Of a DNA stretch of 35,056 nt, positions 9,347 to 17,831 are shown one piece after another. Origin of the DNA: Methanothrix sp. (lineage in GTDB: Archaea > Halobacteriota > Methanosarcinia > Methanotrichales > Methanotrichaceae); the NCBI GenBank assembly GCA_023229165.1, contig JALNZQ010000003.1, positions 1 to 35,056 of the forward strand. Reading direction: 5' to 3'. Below the pieces are notes generated by a model. It worked only from the letters and a program-made list of their open reading frames with translations, was not told the origin of the DNA and made no database searches. A program made the translations under genes and the position numbers. Each line of letters opens with the position of its first letter. The stretch's first letter is position 1.

Positions 9347-10453
9347 TTAGCTGGCACTGGCAAGCTCCGGGTAGACGAAAGTCCTTTCCTCCGGATACTC
9401 CAGCCCCAGGAACTGCAGATATTCCTTGTGAACGCTCACGGGATCAAGGTCAACCTCGGGATGAAGCAGTTTCGCCAGATAGGTAATTCCTACCACCTGG
9501 TCCAGTCCGTTTAAAATATCCCAGTCCATGACATAAACCCTGTCCGCCTTGACTGCAGAAATCCCCTTTGCCCCGGATCGAGCCAGCAACTCATTTCTCG
9601 CAGCCTCAAGCGTGACCGTGTCCTGAGAGGGCCCTGCTGCCCACCCGATTTGTTTCTGATCTGAGGACTGGGTCTGCCTCTTGAGTATAACTTCAGGGTT
9701 TTGGGTGACAACCCATTCCCAGCCCACCTTGGGATAGGCATCGCCGAGCTTCTTGGCAATGTTGTAGCCATTGGCCACGCTTAAAACCTGATCAAATCCG
9801 GAGCCAGCACCCAGGGTAGAGAGATCAGAGGTTGAACTCCACTCCGCATAAACCTTGGGCTTGTTCAGGCTATTTACCGCTTGCTCTGCCGCAGACCTCT
9901 TCTCATTGTACCAGTTGATGTAATCCTGGGCTTCTGTCTCCTTTCCCAGGATCTGGCCCAATGTCTCGACCTCCTGCGTCATGTTCTCGGGTTTAGTGAA
10001 TTCCAGGGCTACAGCCCTTATATCCTTAAATGGAGCCAGGCCCTTTTCTACGCCAAATATTCCATAGGACTTATCGGGATAGCTGTATCCGATGACTAAT
10101 ATGTCGGGTGTGATGCTCTCCACTCCACCCTTAGCGACCTCTCCGATCATCTCATAGTCCGGCGCATTCCACTTGCCAATGCTCTGCTTCTTCGCGAGCT
10201 GGGGGAAGTAGTAGCTCTTTTTCTGCACGGTATCCGAGACGCCGACCACTTTATCTGCGGCGCCCAGCATCACCACTGCCTCGGCTGCATCCGAACTGAG
10301 GACAATTATGCGTTCAACAGACTGGGGAAAAGTGACCTCTCTGCCCGCAGTGTCGGTGATGGTCAAGGGGTATTCAGCAGCCAAAGTAGAGCTGCAGAGG
10401 AGCAATGCTATCAATGGTAAAATTAGCAAAGCTGAAATTGACTGTATCTTCAT
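9347..10453 (-). CDS. BtuF/FecB-type ABC substrate-binding protein without dockerin
   Basis: Protein of 368 residues counted from ATG at 10453, chosen because GGAGGAAT lies directly upstream; a start 12 codons earlier is possible but has no ribosome site. Residues 1-26 are a signal peptide (ALLLCSSTLAAEYP). The remainder is a PF01497 binding fold: DTAGREVTFPQSVERIIVL opens the first lobe, SITPDILVIGYSY follows, and the second lobe ends TYLAKLLHPEVDLDPVSVHKEYLQFLGLEYP. This C-terminal SVHKEYLQ(F)LG signature is shared with the dockerin-fused paralogues here. The permease gene downstream at 7993-9066 is the probable partner. Ligand class: cobamide, metallophore or metal-tetrapyrrole. Confidence 0.88.
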   Translation of the reverse strand: MKIQSISALLILPLIALLLCSSTLAAEYPLTITDTAGREVTFPQSVERIIVLSSDAAEAVVMLGAADKVVGVSDTVQKKSYYFPQLAKKQSIGKWNAPDYEMIGEVAKGGVESITPDILVIGYSYPDKSYGIFGVEKGLAPFKDIRAVALEFTKPENMTQEVETLGQILGKETEAQDYINWYNEKRSAAEQAVNSLNKPKVYAEWSSTSDLSTLGAGSGFDQVLSVANGYNIAKKLGDAYPKVGWEWVVTQNPEVILKRQTQSSDQKQIGWAAGPSQDTVTLEAARNELLARSGAKGISAVKADRVYVMDWDILNGLDQVVGITYLAKLLHPEVDLDPVSVHKEYLQFLGLEYPEERTFVYPELASAS

Positions 10454-10652
10454 ATCTATTCCTCCAATTATCATCGGTTCATAGCACAATACTGATATAA
10501 ATCTCTTTTGTTAATAAATTATTTATATCAATTGTTACGAAATGTTGCCATATTTAACTCGAAAGAAAGAAGCAAGAAGCGTTTTTTTTAAATAGAAGCT
10601 ACGTTTGGCGCGACTCCTGCCCTGCAATTGCTCCTGTTATCAATCATGTTGA

Positions 10653-11009
10653 TTATGCCTCCCTTTTCCATGATCGCATTTCGATGCGGCTCATCTTTCC
10701 CTTCAATCCCAGACAGAAGGGTTCAGCGATGCATTCGCCTATGCGCATTTTGGGATTCAGAGATGACTCCGGGTCCTGGAAGATCATCTGCATCCTTGGC
10801 CTCAGTTCTCTCATCTCCCTTCGATCCAACTTGGTTATGTCCGTCCCATCAAAAAATATGCAGCCCGAGCTGGGATCAATCAGCCGGAGAAGCAGGCGGC
10901 CCACAGTGGTCTTTCCGCAGCCGCTCTCTCCCACCAGACCCAGGGTTTCGCCTCGCTCTATCTGGAAAGAAATGCCATCTACTGCCTTGGTATATTGCTT
11001 ATTTATAAA
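10653..11009 (-). pseudogene. Remnant of an OppF/DppF-type ABC ATPase
   Basis: About 118 residues of an oligopeptide/nickel-type ATPase remain, reading KAVDGISF, then a Walker A GESGCGKTT and the Q-loop MQMIFQDPESSLNPKMRIG. The frame is blocked upstream by a TGA at 11010-11012 with no start codon in front of KAVDG, and it stops shortly after the Q-loop. The ABC signature, Walker B and C-terminal part are absent, so it cannot work. It is not a copy of the intact ATPases at 32975-34665. It lies head to head with a truncated permease of the same transporter class. Confidence 0.8.
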
Positions 11010-11074
11010 TCAATTTTTATAGTATTTGTTAAGGTCCGAAACATCTATCAAGCGCATAGGAAACACCTCGCAAA

Positions 11075-11758
11075 ATGTCCATTCTCCAATGTTGTCATCT
11101 GGGCCGCTGCATCTTCAGCCGCATTCTGTTTGGAATCCAGATCTCTCTCTTTATCGGACTTTCTGTTGTGCTTTTTTCCGCCTTGATCGGCACGATCCTG
11201 GGGGCCGCAGCGGGGTACTACGGTGGTTTTCTGGATGAGGCGGTCATGCGCGTGGTTGATGCCTTTCTCTCTTTCCCCAGCATCTTCCTTGCCCTGGCGG
11301 TAATCGGCTTCCTGGGGTCGGGTCTGGCCAATATAATGCTCTCCTTGATTCTCGTGGAGTGGACCGGATATGCCCGGCTGGTGAGAAGCGGTGTCCTCTC
11401 GCTGCAAGGAAAGGAATTTTTAGAGGCGGCCAGGAGCCTGGGGGCATCGGATCTTTACATCATGAGCAGGCATATCCTGCCAAATGTCCTTCCTTCCGTG
11501 CTGGTCATGGCCACATTAGGGGTAGGCTACGCAATTCTTGGTGCAGCCTCCTTGAGCTTCCTTGGGCTTGGCGTTCAGCCACCCACCCCGGAGTGGGGAT
11601 CGATGATGAACGACGCTCGACCTTTCCTCAGATCCCATCCAATGATGATGATCTTCCCGGGAATTGCCATAACAGTCACGGTTTTGGCTTTCCATTTGCT
11701 TGGCGACGGGATAAGAGATATGCTGGACTCTCGATTCGAGGCGAAGACGCAGTTATAA
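11075..11758 (+). pseudogene. 5'-truncated DppC/NikC-type ABC permease
   Basis: The frame gives 227 residues of a dipeptide/nickel permease (BPD_transp_1). It enters the family abruptly at LGRCIFSRILFGIQISL, a point that in DppC/NikC lies about 60-80 residues into the protein. The first membrane segment and the cytoplasmic lead-in are missing. The rest looks intact: the EAA loop EAARSLGASDLYIMSRHILPN, then SLSFLGLGVQPPTPEWG and the C-terminal end GDGIRDMLDS. No ribosome site fits the nearest ATG at 11075. With the truncated ATPase on the other strand it marks a rearranged transporter operon. A functional shortened protein is unlikely but cannot be excluded. Confidence 0.75.
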
Positions 11759-11813
11759 TTGGATCATTGAAATCAATTCCGGAAAAAATATTCCCCGTCT
11801 TTCCGGACATTCG

Positions 11814-11984
11814 CTAATCTATGAATCCCTGCGCTTCAAAGAGAAGGGCCCCGTTCTCGTCCATCTCCCGGAACACGGCCCAGGTGGCTCTGTCCCTGGG
11901 AACCGGATTGAGTTCGTCATCGAAATACTTTATCTCCGATATTATTGCTTTTTTGGAGTATGTATCGAGCTTTCTTCCTTTCAT
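11814..11984 (-). CDS. Small conserved-looking protein, 56 residues
   Basis: The frame runs from ATG at 11984 to TAG and encodes MKGRKLDTYSKKAIISEIKY followed by FDDELNPVPRDRATWAVFRE and a short acidic end. Codon use is like that of its neighbours and the composition is that of a soluble, charged protein, without signal peptide or membrane segment. A good promoter lies 24 bases ahead (minus-strand AAAAAGTTTTATAG at 12008-12021). I do not recognise the family and propose no function. Confidence 0.6.
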   Translation of the reverse strand: MKGRKLDTYSKKAIISEIKYFDDELNPVPRDRATWAVFREMDENGALLFEAQGFID

Positions 11985-12007
11985 GACATACTATTACGGT
12001 TTTTCTA

Positions 12008-12021
12008 CTATAAAACTTTTT
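12008..12021 (-). promoter_or_regulatory. BRE/TATA promoter of the 56-residue protein
   Basis: The minus strand reads AAAAAGTTTTATAG, the same pattern as AAAAAGCTTAT elements at 21710, 25141 and 25407. It lies 24 bases upstream of the ATG at 11984, so a leaderless or nearly leaderless transcript is expected. Confidence 0.5.
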
Positions 12022-12205
12022 TCAATAGTTTGGTATAATATATGTTAACTTTTCTGATTTATATCGTCGTAAATACACCAATACGCTTTATGGATTATGT
12101 GTGCACCAGCAAATCGAGATGCTATCATTCTCTTAAGAGCCCTGGGGCGTGATTGGCGTGATGAGCATGAATCATCGACGCAAAGGCCAGGAAATCAATT
12201 GGGTA

Positions 12206-12616
12206 TCAATCTACATTATGCTCGATAGCCGCCTGCAGTTGCATCATACTTATCGGCTTGGCCAGAAAGCCATCGCCACCCTCTTTTATACAGGTCTCTC
12301 TGTAATTAGTGCAGGCGGTGACAAATACGATTCTCGGGCCGCGTGGCCAGCGTTTCCGAATGATTCTGGTGGCCTGTAGTCCATCCATTTCAGGCATCTG
12401 GATGTCCATGAGCACCAGATCGTAGGAGCGGCTTTCCAGAGCTGTTAAAACCTCATTGCCATTGCCTGCTATGTCTGCATTGTGGCCCAGCTTCCTGAGC
12501 ATCCGTGTGGTGATTTTCTGGTTAGTGGGGTCGTCCTCGGCCAGGAGAATGCTCAAGGAATCCTTATGCTGAGCTCTACCCTCAAAGACTTTGCAGGATT
12601 CTGTTTTCGACATCAT
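12206..12616 (-). CDS. Stand-alone response-regulator receiver domain
   Basis: Protein of 136 residues from ATG at 12616, chosen for the GGAG seven bases ahead; a GTG start 14 codons upstream is possible. It is a single CheY-like receiver (PF00072) with a short N-terminal lead of about 20 residues. All key residues are present: the acidic pair in ILLAEDDPTNQ, the phosphorylated aspartate in DLVLMDIQMPEMDG, the threonine in FVTACT and the lysine in FLAKPIS. The sequence is closest in style to receivers from hybrid histidine kinases. There is no output domain and no kinase gene nearby, so it would act through protein contacts. Its link to the metal genes, if any, is unknown. Confidence 0.85.
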   Translation of the reverse strand: MMSKTESCKVFEGRAQHKDSLSILLAEDDPTNQKITTRMLRKLGHNADIAGNGNEVLTALESRSYDLVLMDIQMPEMDGLQATRIIRKRWPRGPRIVFVTACTNYRETCIKEGGDGFLAKPISMMQLQAAIEHNVD

Positions 12617-12711
12617 TCCATGTCTCCATTTTCCTGCGAGAGTTGTGCTCTCAAACACATTCTACACATCCATCGGGTAGTATCCTGCTACCTAGTAATA
12701 AAACTTTCTAT

Positions 12712-12726
12712 ATTAGTATTACCAAA
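12712..12726. promoter_or_regulatory. Candidate metal-regulator box GGTAATACTAAT (minus strand)
   Basis: The minus strand reads TTTGGTAATACTAAT. The nine-base core is close to the AGTAATACTAAT upstream of the dockerin binding-protein cluster at 16060. It lies about 100 bases upstream of the receiver gene start and just downstream of the TroA-type binding-protein gene. Confidence 0.35.
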
Positions 12727-12824
12727 TCAGAATTATCCTCTATGAAATGCTGGAAAAAAGAAATCCGAAAGGAGGACGCAGAAGACCTGCCTTTTTCCTG
12801 GGCTCAGGCCCTCCTCATGAAGCC

Positions 12825-13715
12825 TCAGGCGGCCTGGAGCACCAGTTGCTTGTTGTGGCTTAGAACCTCTGCCATGGCATCCGCTCCCGGCACGGAGCCC
12901 GGGAAGTTGGTAAAGATGACACGAGTAGCGTTGATGCCTTTATCCTTCAGAGACTCTTCAATGCCCTTGGCCAGATCTCCGGACTGCATATTCTCAATGA
13001 CATAGGTTACGTTCTGGTATTTGTCCGGGTTGGCATTGATGTCGTCCACGATCTTGGCAGCCGTCTTAGTTCCATTCATGGCAAACTCGGGAGCAAAGAA
13101 GTTCACCACATTCATGCCCAGCCAGTTTTGCACGGGCTCCTTTTGCCAGAGCATGACTATGACCTGTGTCTGGTTGAGTTCCTCTCTCTCGTCAACGGTT
13201 GGCTCAACTGCATCGAAGGTTTTCACGTATTCGTTATAGCGCTCCTCATAGTAGCTTTCATTGGCCGGGTCAAACTGCACCAGCCAGCACTTTACCTCCC
13301 CGGCCAGAAGCTTGGCATTGGCTGGGGTGTTCCATCCGCGAGAGGGATTGGAGGTGGTATTCCAGAAAAACTCTCCGTAGTTGTTGGCTTTCATGAAGTC
13401 GCTGACCGCAGGCATGTTGTACTTCAGATCGTTGCTGTCGTTGTATGCCATAAAGAGGTCTGCGTTCTTGATGAAATCCATATTGAGCTGGATGCGGCTG
13501 GGAATGATATCTGTCTGCAGGTGCGGGCAGAGGGTTGGATCGGCAATCGAGATGGCCTGCACTCTGTCGCCGCCGATGTAGGTGGCCGGGTCCATCAATA
13601 CACTGGTGGTGCAGACGATCTTGAAAGCTCCCGGCGCCGGTTCAGCACAGGCGGGAACTATCAGGAAGATCGCCAGCAACAATATAGGTAAGCTATATAA
13701 TCTAATTTCTTTCAT
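12825..13715 (-). CDS. TroA/ZnuA-type metal ABC substrate-binding protein
   Basis: Protein of 296 residues. Residues 1-24 are a signal peptide (LLLAIFLIVPACAEP), and Cys 23 could be lipidated although the lipobox is not typical. The mature part fits the cluster A-I metal binding proteins (PF01297): IVCTTSVLMDPATYIGG, then ADPTLCPHLQTDIIPSR with His 65 as the first expected metal ligand, a long helical linker with NESYYEERYNEYVKTFD, and a second lobe ending ATRVIFTNFPGSVPGADAMA. This family delivers Zn, Mn or Fe. It is the last gene of an FmdE-ATPase-permease-binding protein run; the 149-base gap before it suggests an extra promoter. The metal cannot be told from the sequence. Confidence 0.85.
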   Translation of the reverse strand: MKEIRLYSLPILLLAIFLIVPACAEPAPGAFKIVCTTSVLMDPATYIGGDRVQAISIADPTLCPHLQTDIIPSRIQLNMDFIKNADLFMAYNDSNDLKYNMPAVSDFMKANNYGEFFWNTTSNPSRGWNTPANAKLLAGEVKCWLVQFDPANESYYEERYNEYVKTFDAVEPTVDEREELNQTQVIVMLWQKEPVQNWLGMNVVNFFAPEFAMNGTKTAAKIVDDINANPDKYQNVTYVIENMQSGDLAKGIEESLKDKGINATRVIFTNFPGSVPGADAMAEVLSHNKQLVLQAA

Positions 13716-13864
13716 AAATCACGTTTTGTAACACAAATTATTTAAGAGTTACTATTAACAGCGTCTATGTGTTATCAATTTATTACCCAGCAAGTCGTGA
13801 TGACTGAGCCGGGCAGATGGGAGGCGTTCGCCGTCCTGCAAGTACGGGCGTACTGCGATTCTTC

Positions 13865-14695
13865 TCAATTCATCTTTGTATTTATCCTTCTCTTAAAGGA
13901 CAGCATCACAGACAATGCGAATGCTGCCGTGAGAAGCAGTGCCACCAGTGGCGCTACAGGCATCGTATATTCAAAGGCGGCCCAGACGCCAAAGGCGCTC
14001 ATGAAGAGGGCTACCGCCGGCGCTACGATGAACATACTCCTCACATTAAAGCAGAACTGTCCGGCTATGGAAGCAGGCGTCACCAGCAATACGAAGATCA
14101 AAAGGCCTCCCACTATGTTCAGGCTGAGCGCTACAGAGAGTGCGATGATGAATAATAGTATGTAATACACCAGCTTGACCCGAATGCCTGCCGCCTCGGC
14201 TATCTTCATGTTGAACATGATGGCAGAGATCTCTTTGTAAAATCCCAGGACGAAGAGTATGGCAAGGAAGCAGACAGCAGCCAGGGCGTAGATCTCCTCC
14301 CTGTAAAGAGAGACGACGTCTCCAAAGAGCAGGCTGCTTGCCGAGAGCCCTTTGCCCATGTACTCCATGTAAGAGATTAAAAAAATGGCTACCGCCATGG
14401 ACATGGCGAAGAGAACGCCTAAAGTCGCATCAGCAGCCATTTTGGCTTTGTCGCTCACCGGTCCGATTAAAGCTGCCACCACCATGCTAAAAGCAATGGC
14501 CGTCATCTGGGCATTGGCTCCCAGGAACATGCCGAGGGCGGCTCCGGCAAAGGCAGCATGCGACATGGTAAAGCCGATGGAAGAGAGGCTCATGCGAGAG
14601 ATGATAACGCCGAGGATGCTGCATGTGATGGAGGCAAAGATCATGGCTTCGAGGGCATGACAGACTACGTTATTCTCTATGAGCGTCTCAAGCAT
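13865..14695 (-). CDS. ZnuB/TroC-type metal ABC permease (ABC-3 family)
   Basis: Protein of 276 residues from ATG at 14695 (MLETLIENNVVCHALEAMIF); the frame is open further upstream but that part is the overlapping ATPase gene read out of frame. About eight membrane segments are visible. ABC-3 landmarks are SMSLSSIGFTMSHAAFAG-like text near residue 40 (RMSLSSIGFTMSHAAFAGAA) and IVGGLLIFVLLVTPASIAGQ near residue 200. It forms the membrane channel for the ATPase at 14677-15426, whose 3' end it overlaps by 19 bases, and for the binding protein downstream. Confidence 0.9.
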   Translation of the reverse strand: MLETLIENNVVCHALEAMIFASITCSILGVIISRMSLSSIGFTMSHAAFAGAALGMFLGANAQMTAIAFSMVVAALIGPVSDKAKMAADATLGVLFAMSMAVAIFLISYMEYMGKGLSASSLLFGDVVSLYREEIYALAAVCFLAILFVLGFYKEISAIMFNMKIAEAAGIRVKLVYYILLFIIALSVALSLNIVGGLLIFVLLVTPASIAGQFCFNVRSMFIVAPAVALFMSAFGVWAAFEYTMPVAPLVALLLTAAFALSVMLSFKRRINTKMN

Positions 14696-15426
14696 TTTCC
14701 AGGCACCACGCACTCTTTTCTTATGATGTCTTCTACCTCTTCTGCCCGGCAATTCCGGTCGCAAGATATCCTGCCCTGATTCATGACCACCAGGCGGATG
14801 GGAATATCAGGAAGCCCGTCGAAAGCATGGGCTACCATGAGGATGGGCACTCCCTTTCTTGCCATCTCTTTAAAAACGCCCTGCAGATATTCTCTGGCAT
14901 GAAAATCGAGATTGCTGAATGGCTCGTCCAGCATCATAACCTCCGGCTCCTTGGCGATGTTGTGGGCGATCATGGCTTTTTGCTGCTGGCCGCCACTGAG
15001 GGTGCCGATGGTCTTATGAGCCAAATCCTCGATTCCGACCTGGGTGATGGCCCTTTGGGCGGCATCGTAGTCCTCTCTCGCCGGGCGGTTCATCAGCCCC
15101 AGGCGGCCAAAGCGTCCCATCATCACCACCTGCTCCACTGTGAAGGGCGTGAAGGGATCGAAATAGAAATTCTGTATGACATAGCCCACCCTACGTCGCA
15201 CCTCATCTGAGACGCGAGAGACATTCAGGCCGCAGACCGTTGCCCTGCCGTGCGTGATCTTGACCAGGCCGTTTATCGACTCCAGCAGTGTCGTCTTGCC
15301 GGCGCTGTTGGGGCCGCCGATGACAACATATTCGCCCCTATCCACACGCAGCGAGAGGTTCCTGATGACAGCCTTCTCGCCACCCTCGTATGCCGTGTAG
15401 ATTCCCGCCAGATCTATGATGCTCAA
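14677..15426 (-). CDS. ZnuC/TroB-type metal ABC ATPase
   Basis: Protein of 249 residues with a complete nucleotide-binding domain: Walker A GPNSAGKTT at residues 39-47, Q-loop VIQNFYFD near 83-90, signature LSGGQQQK at 143-150 and Walker B VMMLDEP at 163-169. It drives the metal transporter formed with the permease that overlaps its 3' end. The start at 15426 lies 15 bases after the stop of the FmdE-like gene, so the genes are almost certainly cotranscribed. The last 40 residues include three cysteines (DRNC, KECV, GKCL), which is unusual for this family. Confidence 0.9.
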   Translation of the reverse strand: MSIIDLAGIYTAYEGGEKAVIRNLSLRVDRGEYVVIGGPNSAGKTTLLESINGLVKITHGRATVCGLNVSRVSDEVRRRVGYVIQNFYFDPFTPFTVEQVVMMGRFGRLGLMNRPAREDYDAAQRAITQVGIEDLAHKTIGTLSGGQQQKAMIAHNIAKEPEVMMLDEPFSNLDFHAREYLQGVFKEMARKGVPILMVAHAFDGLPDIPIRLVVMNQGRISCDRNCRAEEVEDIIRKECVVPGKCLRRS

Positions 15427-15440
15427 ACCCGCTCACCCTG

Positions 15441-15896
15441 TTAGCCTGAAGACTGGCGAAGGATCGCGGTGAAAAGCTCTGCATCAGGCATGCTGAACAT
15501 ATCCTCTGCCAGCTTTTCGATAAGCCGGTCGCTGTCGTCGCCGCTCTGGGGCGGAAAGGCAATCTGCCTAGGGCTGATTATCATCTTTCTCTCGCCGCAG
15601 GAAAACTCACAGCGGATGTCGCTTCCGGCAATAATATCGATGTTCCTTTTGCCAAGGGTGCAGCCGCTTCCGATCTGTACGCCGTCGGCCAGGCACGACT
15701 CTGGAGGTACGCCCTCGCAGAAGACGGCCGCCTTCATCTGGAAGGGGTCGCTGCAGAAGTTTTTCCGGGCGTATCTTCCCATCCGGTAGCCCAGGACGAT
15801 GTAAGGGCCGAGGTGGCCGTGAAATGCTGCTAAGTCCTCAATGGAATAATCCCTGTCTATGCCCGTGTATTTGCATGCGGATGTTGCTTGGTTCAT
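15441..15896 (-). CDS. FmdE-family protein heading a metal ABC transporter operon
   Basis: Protein of 151 residues from ATG at 15896, preferred for a purine-rich AGGGGC ahead; a start 13 codons upstream has no visible ribosome site. The family hallmark FHGHLGPYIVLGYRMGRYA lies near residues 25-43, followed by cysteines in VFCEGVPPESCLADGVQIGSGCTLGK. These match FmdE (PF02663), first seen beside molybdenum formylmethanofuran dehydrogenase genes and thought to bind metal through His and Cys; its role is not settled. It is tightly linked to the TroA/ZnuA-type transporter genes and lies back to back with the dockerin binding-protein cluster. A metal-binding regulatory or chaperone role for the incoming ion is inference. 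Confidence 0.85.
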   Translation of the reverse strand: MNQATSACKYTGIDRDYSIEDLAAFHGHLGPYIVLGYRMGRYARKNFCSDPFQMKAAVFCEGVPPESCLADGVQIGSGCTLGKRNIDIIAGSDIRCEFSCGERKMIISPRQIAFPPQSGDDSDRLIEKLAEDMFSMPDAELFTAILRQSSG

Positions 15897-16059
15897 GATC
15901 AAATAGCCCCTATTAGCTTGAACGCCATTCTGCATGTTGGATGTTACATATTAGATTGTTGGACGTATGAATTATGATAAGAAAACATATTATTATGAAA
16001 TTAAATTAGTTCTCTCTAAGTTATTTCTCCATTTCTAACTATGGGTATTTATTACAAAT

Positions 16060-16071
16060 AGTAATACTAAT
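16060..16071 (+). promoter_or_regulatory. Candidate metal-regulator box AGTAATACTAAT
   Basis: The box lies between the divergent FmdE-like gene and the first dockerin binding-protein gene. It is ten bases upstream of a TATA-like GGTTATAAATTT (16082-16093) that would serve the plus-strand genes. Its AGTA-n-TACT core is palindromic. Confidence 0.45.
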
Positions 16072-16192
16072 GAGCATAAAGGTTATAAATTTAAACATTT
16101 AATACGAATTTGATAACATTAGATGCCGAAATATCCCGGACTTCTCAAGATCTGGATTGTGCTTGGTGCCTTCCGGGAAAAGGAGATCATAA

Positions 16193-17569
16193 ATGAGAAC
16201 AAACCTAAACCTCGTGGCCATCCTGGTCCTTTGCGCCATCGCACTGCCCATAGCATCAGGATCTGCCTATGTCCTGCACATCTTTGGCAATGCCAACATG
16301 GACGGAATCGTCGATCAGTCGGACATCGTTTTCCTAAAAGCCATAATCGAAGGAAAGGAGAAATCAACTGAATTGGCTGACGCCAACTTCGACGGCAAGG
16401 TTGATGCTAAAGACATAACCCAAGTGGAGATGATCATAAACGAAACGGAAAGCAACCTCACCATATTGGACGGCAACAATTTGCCCATCACCATCAAGAA
16501 ACCGGTAGAACGAATTGTGGTGGAGTATCTGGACAATGCTGATCTGGTGCAGATCCTCAAGAAGACGGACAAAGTAGTGGGCGTGGACCTTGCTGTGGCT
16601 AAGTCCCCCGCGGAGTTTCCGGCACTGTCCGGACGGACGAGCGTGGGGGCCATGCACAAGGAGCCGGACTACGAGAAGGTATTGAGCCTGAATCCGGATA
16701 TTCTTCTGGCCTTCTCCAACGTAACTGCGGAAAAGAAGAAGAACCTGCCCGGTGTTTCCGTGCTCTTTGCCGGCCTTTACTATCCCGATCTTCTCAATCC
16801 TGAGACCTCTGCGTTCACAGATGCCGTACGCAAGCTGGGATATGTTCTGGATGCCCGGCAGGATGCGGAAGAATACACTCAGTGGCACATAGCATCGCTC
16901 AATAAATTGAAGGATATGGCGGCGAAGATTCCCGATAACGATAAGCCGACGGTTCTGGTGGCTGCCTATCCGGAAGCTGATGAGAAGACCATCTTCACCT
17001 TTGCCAAGATCGACACCTTGAGCAGCATGGTGGAGCTGGCAGGGGGAAAGACGGTGGCCGCCAATCTGCCCGACTTTATGAAATCGGCTTACCGAATCGA
17101 GGTGGACCCGGAGTGGGTATTGCAGGAAGACCCTGAATATATTATCCTCCTGGTAGTTGCCACCACCTACAGCGGACTGGTGCTCGACCCGCCCAGTGGA
17201 TACGATGCCGATAATGCTACAGGAATGAAAGAGGCACTGGAGGCCTTCATGGACCGACCGGAGTATGCCAATCTCACCGCGGTTCGAAACGGCCATGTTT
17301 ACATCGTGAGCGGCAACATGAGAAATGATGCCAGCAAGGGCCTTATCGGCGCTGCCTACCTGGCCAAGATCTTCCATCCCGACGAGGTGGAACTGGACCC
17401 CGAGGATCTGCATCAGGAATACTTGCAGAGTTTCCTGGGGCTGAACTACGACTTGGACCAGCATGGCGTTTTCATCTATCCGCCGCTCATCAAAGACCAG
17501 GGAGAGCTCGCAGGCGTGCCTGACAGCTACTACGAGGTGGCAACAAAGAACACAACCCATCGAGCATGA
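16193..17569 (+). CDS. Dockerin-fused BtuF-like substrate-binding protein (first of three)
   Basis: Protein of 458 residues. The signal peptide covers about residues 1-25 (LPIASGSAYVL). The dockerin follows at once at about 28-82, with calcium loops GNANMDGIVDQSD and ADANFDGKVDAKD. The PF01497 binding fold runs from VERIVVEYLDNADLVQILKK to IFHPDEVELDPEDLHQEYLQ. A 30-residue tail after HGVFIYPPL is unlike ordinary BtuF. There is no lipobox and no membrane anchor. GGAG precedes the ATG. The closest relative is the next gene, with very high identity in the last 110 residues. Capture of a corrinoid, metallophore or metal-tetrapyrrole at the cell surface is the likely role. Confidence 0.88.
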   Translation: MRTNLNLVAILVLCAIALPIASGSAYVLHIFGNANMDGIVDQSDIVFLKAIIEGKEKSTELADANFDGKVDAKDITQVEMIINETESNLTILDGNNLPITIKKPVERIVVEYLDNADLVQILKKTDKVVGVDLAVAKSPAEFPALSGRTSVGAMHKEPDYEKVLSLNPDILLAFSNVTAEKKKNLPGVSVLFAGLYYPDLLNPETSAFTDAVRKLGYVLDARQDAEEYTQWHIASLNKLKDMAAKIPDNDKPTVLVAAYPEADEKTIFTFAKIDTLSSMVELAGGKTVAANLPDFMKSAYRIEVDPEWVLQEDPEYIILLVVATTYSGLVLDPPSGYDADNATGMKEALEAFMDRPEYANLTAVRNGHVYIVSGNMRNDASKGLIGAAYLAKIFHPDEVELDPEDLHQEYLQSFLGLNYDLDQHGVFIYPPLIKDQGELAGVPDSYYEVATKNTTHRA

Positions 17570-17573
17570 AAGA

Positions 17574-17637
17574 GGGGCTGGGTGGGCAAGCAAACCGCCT
17601 GGGCCCATTGAACAATTTTCCCTCACCAATTTTTTTC
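17574..17637 (+). terminator. Hairpin and T-run after the first tandem binding-protein gene
   Basis: Directly after the stop codon, GGCTGGGTGG and CCGCCTGGGCC can pair with some G-T wobble around the loop GCAAGCAAA, and a T7 run follows at 17630-17636. The same element, 35 bases almost unchanged, follows the second tandem gene at 19192-19226. It may terminate transcription or protect the mRNA end. Confidence 0.5.
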
Positions 17638-17709
17638 TATTCTCTCGTAATAGTGCAAGTCCCTCATAATCTTACTAATTATGCTTACAATTCCATGATA
17701 TCAGTAGCA

Positions 17710-17742
17710 ATACTTTTTACATAGTTATGATTAAATACTAAA
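17710..17742 (+). promoter_or_regulatory. Promoter of the second tandem binding-protein gene
   Basis: AGTAGCAATACTTT is followed by AGTTATGATTAAATACTAAA. The same arrangement, AGTAACATTAACATT then AGTTATGATTAAATAGTAAA, precedes the third tandem gene at 19311-19357. The second part is probably BRE/TATA, the first a possible regulator site. Confidence 0.4.
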
Positions 17743-17831
17743 ATGGTCGAACGATAGGCGTTATGGTCAAGGGCCACCTGCCATTAAAGTAGCACAGACG
17801 GGCCGCCCTTCCCGCAGAAGGAGACTTTAGG

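Noticed and set aside
16364..17629. Long open frame on the minus strand (421 codons) opposite the first dockerin binding-protein gene
   Set aside because: The plus-strand frame has a signal peptide, dockerin, binding fold and ribosome site. The minus frame has none and shows the repetitive composition of an antisense reading.
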